Position numbers and translations under genes: made by a program | DNA from: Terribacillus saccharophilus | GTDB lineage: Bacteria > Bacillota > Bacilli > Bacillales > Amphibacillaceae | Assembly (NCBI RefSeq): GCF_002272745.1 | Contig: NZ_NPBD01000001.1 | Coordinates: forward strand, 62,001 to 126,000 | DNA length: 64,000 bases | Reading direction: 5' to 3' | Shown here: one piece after another, positions 1 through 9,197 of the stretch | Numbering within the stretch: position 1 is the stretch's first letter | How the letters are laid out: every line of letters begins with the position of its first letter | Notes under the pieces: generated by a model | What the model saw: only the letters and a program-made list of their open reading frames with translations | Databases searched by the model: none | What the model was told of the DNA's origin: nothing

Positions 1-1086
1 CATTTCTTCAGTCGTTTTTTCAAGCGCCAGGAAACACAGGATAAAGCTGACAAACGATCGAAGAACTGGTCTTATTATCGTGAATTCATCGGGCAGGTCG
101 TTGTTGCGGCCATGCTGGTAACGATGCTTGCTTTTGGGGCAAGTCTGTTTACGGATGGAAGAATAGCAGATGTATTCATTGCTGCTTTTGTTCTTGTCAT
201 CATTCCACTGTCAGAAGCAATTTTACCTGTTTCAAATGCTGTGGAAAAGTATCCTCGGTATGAGGAGTCACTAAACCGTGTCACCGAACTTGAATCAGAT
301 CAGGAAACAATCGTTGAAGCTGTCTCCTATGAAGGTTCGTTTGAGAATGTTCAGCTGACTATGGATGGCGTGCGTTTTGGTTATGAGGAACAGGAAAGTG
401 TTATCAAGAACTTATCACTCGAGCTGACGCAAGGTAAGAAGATTGCCATTATCGGTAAAAGTGGTGCGGGTAAATCGACATTACTTAAGCTTCTGCAAGG
501 GATGCTGGTTCCAAATTCCGGTTCTGTTCGAATCAATGGATATGAAGCATCATTCATTCGACCGGATATGACAAAGCTGGTTTCTGTATTAAATCAAAAC
601 CCTTATCTATTTTATACAAGTGTGGCGAATAACCTGCTGCTGGCGAATGAATCTGCGACTGAAGCAGAAGTGAAAGCTATTATGAAACAAGTCAAACTAC
701 ATGATTTAGTAGACAGTCAGCCAGAAGGATATCAGACATCGATGCAAGAAACCGGGCAGCGTTTCTCCGGCGGTGAGCGTCAGCGTATTGCTCTGGCACG
801 GGTTCTGCTCCAGAATACGCCGATCGTCATGCTAGATGAACCGACAGTAGGTCTTGATCCGATCACAGAACGTGATTTGCTGAAGACGATTTTCAATAGC
901 CTGGCCGGAAAATCTTTGCTTTGGGTAACGCATCACCTTGTAGGAATGGAACAGATGGATGAAATTATTTTCCTTGAGGAAGGGAAAATCAAAATGCGCG
1001 GGACGCATGCACAATTGCTGAAGGAATCCCCGCATTACAGAAAACTATATGAGCTGGACCGCCCGGCGGCATTCCAGCGTGTTTGA
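1..1086 (+). CDS. cydC: CydC-type thiol/heme ABC exporter, C-terminal part (5' end outside window)
   Basis: The reading frame is open from base 1, so the gene begins before the window; 361 codons are present. The first ~80 residues are the last membrane helices of an ABC transmembrane domain. An ATPase domain follows, with Walker A GKSGAGKST (about nt 453-480), the signature FSGGERQR (about nt 763-785), Walker B IVMLDEP and an H-loop histidine in WVTHH. The family exports cysteine/glutathione or heme-related thiols and is needed to assemble cytochrome bd oxidase. The C-terminal sequence (GTHAQLL, YELDRP) is typical of the last gene of Bacillus cydABCD operons. NCBI calls this type CydC, while B. 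subtilis nomenclature calls the last gene cydD. The rest of the operon should lie upstream. Family assignment is good; the C/D naming is uncertain. Confidence 0.85.
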   Translation, partial: HFFSRFFKRQETQDKADKRSKNWSYYREFIGQVVVAAMLVTMLAFGASLFTDGRIADVFIAAFVLVIIPLSEAILPVSNAVEKYPRYEESLNRVTELESDQETIVEAVSYEGSFENVQLTMDGVRFGYEEQESVIKNLSLELTQGKKIAIIGKSGAGKSTLLKLLQGMLVPNSGSVRINGYEASFIRPDMTKLVSVLNQNPYLFYTSVANNLLLANESATEAEVKAIMKQVKLHDLVDSQPEGYQTSMQETGQRFSGGERQRIALARVLLQNTPIVMLDEPTVGLDPITERDLLKTIFNSLAGKSLLWVTHHLVGMEQMDEIIFLEEGKIKMRGTHAQLLKESPHYRKLYELDRPAAFQRV

Positions 1087-1117
1087 TCCAAAGCTATATA
1101 GCATTGGATCTTTTTTT
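1085..1117 (+). terminator. Intrinsic terminator after cydC
   Basis: GATCCAAAGC pairs with GCATTGGATC around a 6-nt loop (one A-A mismatch), followed by seven T. It overlaps the cydC stop codon and separates that operon from glcU-gdh. Confidence 0.85.
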
Positions 1118-1118
1118 A

Positions 1119-1149
1119 TGCATAAATCGATAGAAAGCTCATCATACTA
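1119..1149 (+). promoter_or_regulatory. Forespore sigma-G (or sigma-F) promoter of glcU-gdh
   Basis: TGCATA at 1119-1124 and CATACTA at 1143-1149 are separated by 18 nt. This fits the sigma-G consensus (TGNATA, 17-18 nt, CATACTA). B. subtilis gdh is known to be transcribed in the forespore by sigma-G, so the site and the gene agree. The start codon of glcU is about 30 nt downstream. Confidence 0.8.
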
Positions 1150-1180
1150 CCCGTAAGCATATTGGAAATGGAGTGACGTG

Positions 1181-2844
<1,664 letters not shown>

Positions 2845-2845
2845 A

Positions 2846-2880
2846 AAAAAGACAATGCCCCCGAGGGCATTGTCTTTTTT
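2846..2880. terminator. Bidirectional terminator between gdh and the convergent SDR gene
   Basis: GACAATGCCC and GGGCATTGTC form a 10-bp stem with a CCGA loop, flanked by an A-run and a T-run. It can act in both directions; the stop codon of the minus-strand gene lies in the T-run. Confidence 0.9.
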
Positions 2881-3619
2881 AGTGTTCATAAATCATTTTG
2901 CGTGTCATGCCGCCATCTACAACAATATTTTCACCATTGATGAAGTTATTTTCAGCTGATGTCAGGAAAACGCATGCTCTGGCGATATCTGATGGTGTTC
3001 CAACGCGCTTGGAAGGGTGCTGATCATGATCGACAGGACGAAGGCTGTCATATTCCTTCGTTTCGATCCAGCCTGGACTGATGCTGTTTACCGTAATGTA
3101 GTCATCTTGTAATGACATGGCAAGTGCATGCGTAAGAGCGACGATACCGCCTTTGGTCGCAGCGTATGCTTCGGTATCAGGTTCCGACATGGTTGCACGA
3201 GTCGATGCAATGTTTACAATCGAGCCGCCTTTTCCGCTGTGCTTCATATATCCGGCAGCTTCTCTGCTGGCTAGGAAAGTTCCGCGCAGATTTGTGTTAA
3301 TGATGCTGTCCCATTCTTCGACCGCTAGTTCAAACATATTCTTGAACGCACTAATACCAGCATTGTTAATCAAGATATCAATTTGCCCAAAATGGTCAAA
3401 GGCTTGCTTCATAAAGTTGGTTACTTCCTTGTGTTGTCGCATGTCGGCTTGGAGGGAGAGTCCTTCTCCTGCCATTTCCTGTACAGTTTGTTCGGCAGCT
3501 GCTTGGTCCAAATCAACTGCAGCTACTTTTGCCCCTTTAGCAGCGTAATGAAGTGCAACCGCCTTTCCAATTCCATTTCCTGCTCCAGTAACAACAACTA
3601 CTTTGCCTGTGAAATCCAT
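2879..3619 (-). CDS. SDR-family oxidoreductase, substrate unknown
   Basis: A 246-residue classical short-chain dehydrogenase/reductase. It has the TGAGNGIG cofactor loop near the N-terminus, a DLD segment after beta-2 that suggests NAD(H) preference, NNAG, catalytic Ser in NIAST, and YAATKGG carrying the Tyr-Lys pair. The C-terminus carries VDGGMTR. It resembles glucose/3-oxoacyl-type dehydrogenases but the substrate cannot be read from sequence. The ATG at 3628 overlaps the upstream stop codon but has no spaced ribosome site; ATG 3619 is about 8 nt after AAAGG and is preferred. Probably translationally coupled to the phosphoesterase gene just upstream. Confidence 0.85.
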   Translation of the reverse strand: MDFTGKVVVVTGAGNGIGKAVALHYAAKGAKVAAVDLDQAAAEQTVQEMAGEGLSLQADMRQHKEVTNFMKQAFDHFGQIDILINNAGISAFKNMFELAVEEWDSIINTNLRGTFLASREAAGYMKHSGKGGSIVNIASTRATMSEPDTEAYAATKGGIVALTHALAMSLQDDYITVNSISPGWIETKEYDSLRPVDHDQHPSKRVGTPSDIARACVFLTSAENNFINGENIVVDGGMTRKMIYEH

Positions 3620-3624
3620 TCCAT

Positions 3625-4131
3625 TCATCCTTTCTTATCACTATAGAAAATATGTTTTAAAGACCATGAACCATTCTTTTGAACAATCAATTCGCCAAAT
3701 GAGAATTGCTCCTGTCGCCGCTTATCAGTTGGTGATCCGGGGTTGAAAAGAACAAGACCTGCTTCTTCCTTATGAACAGGAATATGTGAATGTCCAAAGA
3801 TGAGCAGATCTAGGTGTTGGCCTTCAAATGCCGCCTTCGCTCGCTGTTCAGTGGTTTTTCCTTTTCCGTGACCATGTGTTAAACCAATCTTTAAGCCGTG
3901 AAAGGTAAGAAGCTGTTTTTTTGGTAAGTTATCAATCAGCTCGGGACTGTCTATATTTCCTGAGACAGCTGTAACTGGAGCGAAAGATGCAAGTGAATCA
4001 AGAACTCGGCTGTCCTGGAGATCACCAGCATGGATGATCTGGTCAGCTTGCTCTAAAAAGGGAAGCAGCGCAGCTGGCCAAACCTTTGCCATACGCGGCA
4101 TATGTGTATCAACTAAAATAATAATTCGCAT
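3625..4131 (-). CDS. Small metallophosphoesterase (YfcE/YsnB-like)
   Basis: A 168-residue cytosolic calcineurin-like phosphoesterase. Metal-binding motifs are in order: DTH near the N-terminus (the usual DxH), HAGD, a GN motif (VSGNID), THGH and GHSHIP near residue 120. This matches the compact MJ0936/YfcE class, which hydrolyses phosphodiesters with Mn2+ or Ni2+ in vitro; the physiological substrate is unknown. Start ATG 4131 is preferred over 4146 because GGAGGAG lies about 7 nt before it. The stop overlaps the downstream SDR region (ATGA), suggesting an operon. The upstream murA has its own terminator. Confidence 0.85.
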   Translation of the reverse strand: MRIIILVDTHMPRMAKVWPAALLPFLEQADQIIHAGDLQDSRVLDSLASFAPVTAVSGNIDSPELIDNLPKKQLLTFHGLKIGLTHGHGKGKTTEQRAKAAFEGQHLDLLIFGHSHIPVHKEEAGLVLFNPGSPTDKRRQEQFSFGELIVQKNGSWSLKHIFYSDKKG

Positions 4132-4184
4132 CAGCTTCTCCTCCAATCAATCTCATAGTACCCTAAAGCATGTTTCAGCAATCA

Positions 4185-4218
4185 TAAAAAACCGCTCACC
4201 TACAAGTAGGGGAGCGGT
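4185..4218 (-). terminator. Intrinsic terminator of murA (minus strand)
   Basis: On the minus strand GAGCGGT-type arms close over CCTAC/GTAGG with a two-base loop, followed by six T (A-run at 4185-4190 on the plus strand). It ends the murA transcript 6 nt after the stop codon. Confidence 0.85.
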
Positions 4219-4223
4219 CGATG

Positions 4224-5504
4224 TTAGATTTGAGTCTGATGCTCAGGCTGATGCAACGTGATATTTGCACCAAGCTGTGTAAACAGCCCGACGATATCCT
4301 CGTAACCACGCTGAATATGCTTGACATCCGTGATCTTGGTCACGCCATCAGCTGCAAGACCAGCCAAAATCAAGGAGGTACCAGCGCGAACGTCATGTGC
4401 TTTTACTGTTGCGCCCGTTAGTTTAGCAACGCCATGAATTAGGATCTGATGATCAACCACTTCAATGTCAGCGCCAAGTTTCTTCAGCTCAGCTACATGC
4501 CCATTACGGTTTGGATATACTTTGTCCAAAATCGTACTAGAGCCAGCTGCTAAAGTGAGCAGTGTAGTAAGAGGCTGCTGCAAATCAGTTGCGAGTTCAG
4601 GATACATGCCTGTCTGGATACGTGCGCCTTGCAACGCAATTCCTGAAGCTGTCATCGAGTCATCGTCTTCTGTAATTGTCATACCTAGCTCAATCAGTTT
4701 GTTCGTACAGCTTGCTAAGTGCTCAGGAATGACATTTTTAACTGTAATCCGGCCATTCGTCACACCAGCAGCCATCAAAAATGCACCAGCAATCAAACGA
4801 TCCGGAATTACTGTGTGTTCGATTCCACCATGAAGGGACTCCACACCGTCAATCGTAATCTTCTCTGTACCGGCACCTTTGATTTTTGCTCCCATTAAGT
4901 TCAAGAGATTCGCTAAATCAACTACTTCCGGATCTTTTGCAGCATTATGCAGTGTTGTGCGTCCTTCCGCTTTTGCTGCTGCGAGCATAGCGTTGATGGT
5001 AGCACCTGATGTAATCACATCAAATGTAATCTCTGCACCTGTCAATTTCTCGCTAGTTACTTCATAATACTGCTGCTTGAAATCAAATGTTGCTCCAAGT
5101 GCAGAAAGAGCCTTCACATGCTGATCAATTGGACGGGAACCGAAGTCATCTCCGCCTGGATAACCGATTTGTACGGTTTTGACTTTATGCAGCAAAGCTC
5201 CGACAAAGTAATACGACGCACGGAAATCCGATGTTTTGGCTAAATCAAGTTTTCCGGAAGTAATATGTCTACCAGTAAGCTCATACGTATTTTTCTCTTT
5301 TTCATTCATATGCAAGCCGATATCCTCGGCAAGTTCTTTTATCAATAAAATATCCCGGATAGCGGGAATATCATGAATTGTAATTGTCTCATCTGTCAAA
5401 CAGCCTGCAACAACCAGTGCAAGCGCACTGTTCTTGGCACCTGGAATGGTAACTTCTCCGGTTAGCGGGCCGCTTTTTCTGACTTCAAACCATGCATTGT
5501 CCAC
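4224..5504 (-). CDS. murA: MurA-family UDP-GlcNAc 1-carboxyvinyltransferase with Asp in place of the catalytic Cys
   Basis: A 426-residue EPSP-synthase-fold enzyme, normal length for MurA, which transfers enolpyruvate from PEP to UDP-GlcNAc as the first committed step of peptidoglycan synthesis. Lys24-Asn25 (GAKNSAL) and the C-terminal Arg in VRAGTSL are present. The active-site loop reads PGGDDFGSRP: Asp119 occupies the position of E. coli Cys115, the residue that fosfomycin alkylates. The codon is GAT, read directly from the sequence. The stretch before it (SDFRASYYF) also differs from common MurA/MurZ. Natural Asp-type MurAs (mycobacteria, chlamydiae) are active and fosfomycin-insensitive. 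The gene stands alone, away from any cell-wall cluster, and may be an extra paralogue; other copies are not in the window. Confidence 0.9.
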   Translation of the reverse strand: MDNAWFEVRKSGPLTGEVTIPGAKNSALALVVAGCLTDETITIHDIPAIRDILLIKELAEDIGLHMNEKEKNTYELTGRHITSGKLDLAKTSDFRASYYFVGALLHKVKTVQIGYPGGDDFGSRPIDQHVKALSALGATFDFKQQYYEVTSEKLTGAEITFDVITSGATINAMLAAAKAEGRTTLHNAAKDPEVVDLANLLNLMGAKIKGAGTEKITIDGVESLHGGIEHTVIPDRLIAGAFLMAAGVTNGRITVKNVIPEHLASCTNKLIELGMTITEDDDSMTASGIALQGARIQTGMYPELATDLQQPLTTLLTLAAGSSTILDKVYPNRNGHVAELKKLGADIEVVDHQILIHGVAKLTGATVKAHDVRAGTSLILAGLAADGVTKITDVKHIQRGYEDIVGLFTQLGANITLHQPEHQTQI

Positions 5505-5529
5505 TCTATTACGCTCCTTGTCTAATTAC

Positions 5530-5620
5530 AGCGCTGAAAGTCAGAAACAAAAGGAATAAAGAATGGGAATATATCTATCTTCTTTTTATAATCCAGTATT
5601 TCTGACCAGCTTTCAGCGCT
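5530..5620. repeat. Imperfect inverted repeat in the murA upstream region
   Basis: Left arm 5530-5547 and right arm 5599-5620 match as reverse complements over 18 nt (AGCGCTGAAAG then TCAGAAA) with a 4-nt bulge, around an AT-rich ~50-nt loop. It lies 25 nt upstream of the murA start, so it would form a long stem in the murA 5' leader. A T-run follows the right arm on the plus strand. It could be a leader structure, a terminator-like element or a remnant of a small mobile element. Nothing else recognisable fills 5505-5819. Confidence 0.5.
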
Positions 5621-5819
5621 TTTTATCTGCTCTCATATGCACATAAATTTCATTTTACCATTAATCAGTCAAGAAGTAGATAGGGAATAAGTATTCCTGT
5701 ATGCAGTTTTTACCTATATCTCCGAACCCCTAGGGTAAGAGCTTCATATACTAGCGGTAACAGACTTTTGTGCTACAATAAAAAGGACTGGACTATACCA
5801 AAGGAAAGGCAGGCTCATC

Positions 5820-6461
5820 ATGAAAGGAAAAAAGGTTGTCAAGGGCACGGCTATCGGGCTGCTTGTACTTTTTCTATTTTGGTTCGTCCGGGAACATATT
5901 AAACTGTCACCTGAGGATATCCAAGGGTGGATTGTTTCATTTGGGATCGTTTCTCCATTAATCTACATGGGAATCTATGCGGTTAAACCCGTCATTTTTT
6001 TTCCTTCCTCTGTATTATCGATTGCTGGCGGTTTAGCGTTCGGCTTTGTTAAAGGGACCATCTTCATTTTAATCGGTTCCGCGGGTGCTGCTATCGTCGC
6101 ATATTTTCTAGCTCGCTTTTTCTCCGAGCGGTTCGGGGATAAGGATTTAGGTGAAAGAGTGGAGAAAATCAAGCAGAAATTGCATGACGAAGGTTTCTTT
6201 TATGTATTAGTCATGCGGGTGCTGCCGGTTTTCAATTATGATCTGGTCAGTTATGTTGCCGGTCTGACACGTGTTAAGTTCAAGCAATATATGGCCGCCA
6301 GTGTATTAGGCGTGCTTCCGGGGACGATGACTTATGCACTTGTCGGGTCAAGTATCGTATCCTTAAACTATACGTATATCGCTATTATTCTATTGATTAT
6401 ATTAATTTGTGCTCTGATAGGCTTTTGGAAAAGAGACAAGATAAAGGAAATACTGACATAA
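5820..6461 (+). CDS. TVP38/TMEM64 (VTT/DedA-like) membrane protein
   Basis: A 213-residue integral membrane protein with about five or six hydrophobic segments. The central VTT-domain signatures are seen: PSSVLSIAGGLAFG (residues ~63-76), a short amphipathic segment, then RVLPVFNYDLVSYVAG (~140-155) and a GVLPGTM motif. Members of the TVP38/DedA superfamily are membrane proteins implicated in lipid scrambling or transport; the substrate here is not known. ATG 5820 follows AAAGGAAAGG with suitable spacing. Single-gene unit ended by the hairpin at 6460. Confidence 0.85.
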   Translation: MKGKKVVKGTAIGLLVLFLFWFVREHIKLSPEDIQGWIVSFGIVSPLIYMGIYAVKPVIFFPSSVLSIAGGLAFGFVKGTIFILIGSAGAAIVAYFLARFFSERFGDKDLGERVEKIKQKLHDEGFFYVLVMRVLPVFNYDLVSYVAGLTRVKFKQYMAASVLGVLPGTMTYALVGSSIVSLNYTYIAIILLIILICALIGFWKRDKIKEILT

Positions 6462-6486
6462 GACAGCTGAGGCTGTCTTATTTTAT
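6460..6486 (+). terminator. Intrinsic terminator after the VTT-domain gene
   Basis: AAGACAGC and GCTGTCTT pair across a TGAG loop, followed by a T-rich tract. It overlaps the stop codon. Confidence 0.85.
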
Positions 6487-6508
6487 TTTCTTTATCTTGT
6501 CAGAGTTA

Positions 6509-6703
6509 TGCTATGATAAGGTAATAAAAAGAGTATTCCAAATATAGGTGAAGTGTGCAAGGAGGATAAAAAACAGTCTTTTATTCTCTCGAACAGAGCT
6601 GGTGGCAGCAGGTTTGACGACTATCGTCGCAAGCTTTTGAGCAAGACATCCAGGAGACTAACAAACAGATGAAAGACCAATAGGATGCCTATTGGTCTTT
6701 TGT
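6509..6703 (+). ncRNA. Candidate small RNA (unassigned) ending at a strong terminator
   Basis: The gap between the VTT gene and dat holds an extended -10 box (TGCTATGAT, 6509-6517), so a transcript would start near 6524. It contains small hairpins at 6586-6598 (CTCT/AGAG) and 6616-6628 (GACGA/TCGTC) and ends at a 12-bp terminator at 6673-6703. A good Shine-Dalgarno-like AAGGAGG lies at 6559-6565 but no ATG/GTG/TTG follows at proper spacing. No known RNA family is recognised. The RNA would be convergent with dat. Evidence is only the promoter-hairpin-terminator layout. Confidence 0.35.
6673..6703 (+). terminator. Strong hairpin terminator between the RNA candidate and dat
   Basis: AAGACCAATAGG and CCTATTGGTCTT form a 12-bp stem around ATG, followed by TTTT on the plus strand. 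The minus-strand side has a shorter T-run, so it may also end dat. Confidence 0.85.
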
Positions 6704-7567
6704 TCATACAAATGCTGTAGCTTGGATTCCGCTTTCTTTTTCATAAGCGAGTTGGAGAGAGCGTATGTTATCGCCCGGCTTACCATCACCGATTTGTTTT
6801 CCTTCAATTTCGATGACAGGCATTATTTCACTAGTCGTACTGGTGATGAATACCTCATCTGCTTGGAGCAGCTGGTCAGTTGTAAAGGCTGTCTCCTTCA
6901 CTTGCAATTCTGCTTTCGGTGCAAGTGCCAATACTCTGCTGCGGACACAGCCATGCAGGATGTTTTTTGCTGCCGGATGTGTGTAAAGGATTTGATCCTT
7001 AATGATGAATACATTGGAGGACGAGCCCTCGGTAACTGTGCCATTCTTGTGGAGAATAGCTTCAAAAGCTCCTTCTTCTTTGGCGGTTTGCTTGGCCAAT
7101 ATATTTGGCAGCAGGTTTAGACTTTTGATGTAACATAGTTCCCATCGGATATCATCTGCCAGCACAGCACGCACACCTTGTTGGAGCGAAGAAACAGGTC
7201 TTTCACTAGGTTCAATATAAGCATAGAAATTACTCGGCACATCTGGAAAACTATGCTCTCGTGGTGCAGAACCACGAGTGATTTGCAGATAAAGCTTTGC
7301 ATCTGTTTGTACGTCATTTTTCTCTGACAGTTGATGGAGAGAAGAAATCAATGCATCTTTAGCAAATGGAACCTCGAGCCGAATCGCTTCAGCGGAACGG
7401 TAAAGCCGATCGATATGTTCCTCCAGCAAATCAAATGTCCCTTGATATATACGGATGACCTCGTAAACACCGTCTCCGAATTGCAATCCTCGTTCTTCAA
7501 AGGGATATAAAAGTGATTCTTTCGTGATGATCCCATCTTGCGTCAACAAATAATCGTACAAGCTCAT
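6704..7567 (-). CDS. dat: D-amino-acid (D-alanine) aminotransferase
   Basis: A 287-residue fold-type IV PLP aminotransferase that interconverts D-alanine plus 2-oxoglutarate with pyruvate plus D-glutamate, supplying D-amino acids for the wall. Seen in sequence: RGLQFGDGVYEV near residue 30, the PLP lysine in YIKSLNLL (about residue 145), TEGSSSNVF and TSTTSEIMPV, all diagnostic of Dat/YheM. ATG 7567 is preferred to ATG 7573 because GGGAGG is then 7 nt upstream. It is a single gene convergent with the RNA candidate to its left and divergent from queG. Confidence 0.93.
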   Translation of the reverse strand: MSLYDYLLTQDGIITKESLLYPFEERGLQFGDGVYEVIRIYQGTFDLLEEHIDRLYRSAEAIRLEVPFAKDALISSLHQLSEKNDVQTDAKLYLQITRGSAPREHSFPDVPSNFYAYIEPSERPVSSLQQGVRAVLADDIRWELCYIKSLNLLPNILAKQTAKEEGAFEAILHKNGTVTEGSSSNVFIIKDQILYTHPAAKNILHGCVRSRVLALAPKAELQVKETAFTTDQLLQADEVFITSTTSEIMPVIEIEGKQIGDGKPGDNIRSLQLAYEKESGIQATAFV

Positions 7568-7653
7568 ATCCATACCTCCCTCTTGTTAAAATCCAGTATA
7601 GCAGAGGTGTAAGCTGAGTCGAGAAAAAAATTTGTCGAATTATGTTTAGGATG

Positions 7654-7682
7654 TTGCGTGCATGTAAAAACCTTGTTATACT
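7654..7682 (+). promoter_or_regulatory. Sigma-A promoter upstream of the queG leader RNA
   Basis: TTGCGT (7654-7659) and TATACT (7677-7682) are spaced by exactly 17 nt. Predicted start is near 7689, just before the structured segment at 7706-7797. Confidence 0.6.
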
Positions 7683-7688
7683 ACTTAA

Positions 7689-7797
7689 CATACTATTTAT
7701 AAACCGGGGTAATCATTTCGCTTTTCATGCACTTGTTTGCTACCCCTGAGCCAACGCAGTGTCTCGTTTTAAACGTAACGAGGCATTGCGTTTTTAC
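7689..7797 (+). ncRNA. Unassigned structured leader/small RNA upstream of queG
   Basis: From the predicted start near 7689, the sequence folds as a GGGGTA (7706-7711)/TACCCC (7741-7746) stem with a ~29-nt loop. A 16-bp terminator stem follows (7753-7768 with 7777-7792, two G-U pairs) with TTTTT after it. This is the architecture of an attenuating riboswitch or a short sRNA. The queG start lies 44 nt beyond. A preQ1 ligand would be attractive given queuosine metabolism, but I cannot match preQ1-I, -II or -III consensus. It may instead be independent of queG. Confidence 0.5.
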
Positions 7798-7840
7798 TAT
7801 GTATATTATGGAAATAATGATATAGAAAGGAGGCCGTATA

Positions 7841-8989
7841 ATGGATACAGAACAGCTGAAGCAGGAGCTGATTGCCTACAGTAAGAAGATTGGTGTAGAT
7901 AAAATCAGGTTCACAACGGCGGATGTCTTTCAGGAGCTGAAGGAAAGATTGAAACAGCAGCAAGAGAACAATTATCAGTCAGGTTTTGAGAAAGGTACAA
8001 TCGAGGAACGGACTGAACCGAAAAAGCTTATGCCTTCTGCTCAATCCATTATCGCAATAGCGCTCGCGTATCCTTCCAGATTGCCGAATGCACCAAAAAG
8101 TACGAAGGAAGAACCGCGCGGATTGTTCTGTCGGGCCTCCTGGGGAATGGATTACCATGAAGTGCTGCGCGACCGGATGAATAAACTGACTGCTTTTCTT
8201 TCTGAAAGGGTAGAAGGATTCACCTATCGTTCAATGGTTGATACAGGTGAGTTATCTGATCGAGCTGTAGCTGAGCGAGCGGGGATCGGTTTCAGTGCTA
8301 AAAACAGTTTTGTGATTACGCCCGAATTCGGATCGTATGTGTATCTTGGTGAAGTGATCACCAACATTCCATTCCTACCGGATGAAGCTGTAGAGGATAG
8401 TTGCGGAACATGCACAAAATGCATTGATTCCTGTCCCACAGGGGCCCTTGTCCAAGGCGGACAGCTGAACGCCCAGCGCTGTATTGCCTATCTTACTCAG
8501 ACGAAAGATTTCCTGCCAGATGAGTTCCGTTCTAAAATCGGAAACCGTATCTATGGCTGTGATACATGCCAGCTTGTTTGTCCAAAGAATAAAGGCATGG
8601 ATTTCCACCTTCATGAAGAAATGGAGCCAGATCCAGAGGTCGTGAAACCGCTGCTGAAACCGTTACTCAAGATGTCGAATAAAGAATTCAAAGCAAGATT
8701 CGGCCTGATCTCAGGTTCTTGGCGAGGAAAGAAACCAATTCAGCGCAATGCAATACTAGCCATTGCACATTATAAGACCACATCAGCTGTGCCGGATTTG
8801 ATAGAACTGATGGAGCAAGATCCAAGGCCCGTTATTCGCGGTACAGCCGCTTGGGCCATCGGTAAGATTGGGTTGCCAGAAGGTTTTGATGCAGTGAGGA
8901 AAGCAATGGATAAAGAACAAGACGAACAAGTACTTGAAGAAATGCGTAAAGGACTGCAGTACGAAGAGGAATATGCAGAAGCACACTGA
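7841..8989 (+). CDS. queG: Epoxyqueuosine reductase QueG
   Basis: A 382-residue cobalamin- and iron-sulfur-dependent enzyme that reduces epoxyqueuosine to queuosine in tRNA, the last step of queuosine synthesis. Two [4Fe-4S] motifs are visible: CGTCTKCIDSCP (near residue 189) and the partner CDTCQLVCP (about residue 242). The last ~100 residues form HEAT-like repeats that bind tRNA (TSAVPDLIELM, RPVIRGTAAWAIGKIG). Length matches B. subtilis QueG (YhbA). ATG 7841 follows AAAGGAGG. In B. subtilis yhbA, yhbB and cspR/trmL are adjacent; here nfrA is inserted between queG and the yhbB homologue. Confidence 0.95.
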   Translation: MDTEQLKQELIAYSKKIGVDKIRFTTADVFQELKERLKQQQENNYQSGFEKGTIEERTEPKKLMPSAQSIIAIALAYPSRLPNAPKSTKEEPRGLFCRASWGMDYHEVLRDRMNKLTAFLSERVEGFTYRSMVDTGELSDRAVAERAGIGFSAKNSFVITPEFGSYVYLGEVITNIPFLPDEAVEDSCGTCTKCIDSCPTGALVQGGQLNAQRCIAYLTQTKDFLPDEFRSKIGNRIYGCDTCQLVCPKNKGMDFHLHEEMEPDPEVVKPLLKPLLKMSNKEFKARFGLISGSWRGKKPIQRNAILAIAHYKTTSAVPDLIELMEQDPRPVIRGTAAWAIGKIGLPEGFDAVRKAMDKEQDEQVLEEMRKGLQYEEEYAEAH

Positions 8990-9021
8990 AAAGGGGCATA
9001 AATTAAATGCTCCTTTTTTAT
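8989..9021 (+). terminator. Intrinsic terminator after queG
   Basis: AAAAGGGGCAT pairs with ATGCTCCTTTT (one G-U) and runs into T's. Confidence 0.8.
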
Positions 9022-9033
9022 TTATCCTAGGTT

Positions 9034-9067
9034 TGAATGCATCGATTGAATCAATTCGGAATGCATC
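9034..9067. repeat. Short direct repeat in the queG-nfrA gap
   Basis: GAATGCATC occurs at 9034-9042 and again at 9059-9067, 25 nt apart, each nearly palindromic. The segment between is itself close to a palindrome. Nothing else is recognised in 9022-9170. Confidence 0.3.
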
Positions 9068-9170
9068 CAGGGAGCAAGCAGATCTAGTAAATAACTTCAG
9101 CCAGCTTATCTACTAATTACATAATAGGCGAAGATACGGAATCATTTTCAAATCAGTCACATCTTCAAAA

Positions 9171-9197
9171 ATAAGGCCGCTGCAGCGGCCTTATTTT
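9171..9197. terminator. Bidirectional terminator downstream of nfrA
   Basis: Perfect palindrome AAGGCCGCTGCAGCGGCCTT with A/T-rich flanks on both sides; it terminates nfrA on the minus strand. Confidence 0.85.

Noticed and set aside
6559..6665. Small protein gene after AAGGAGG at 6559
   Set aside because: Open frames of ~20-33 codons exist but no ATG, GTG or TTG at proper spacing; treated as part of an RNA candidate instead.
7689..7797. preQ1 riboswitch upstream of queG
   Set aside because: The C-rich loop, the A-rich pseudoknot tail of preQ1-I and the class II/III layouts could not be found; kept only as an unassigned RNA.
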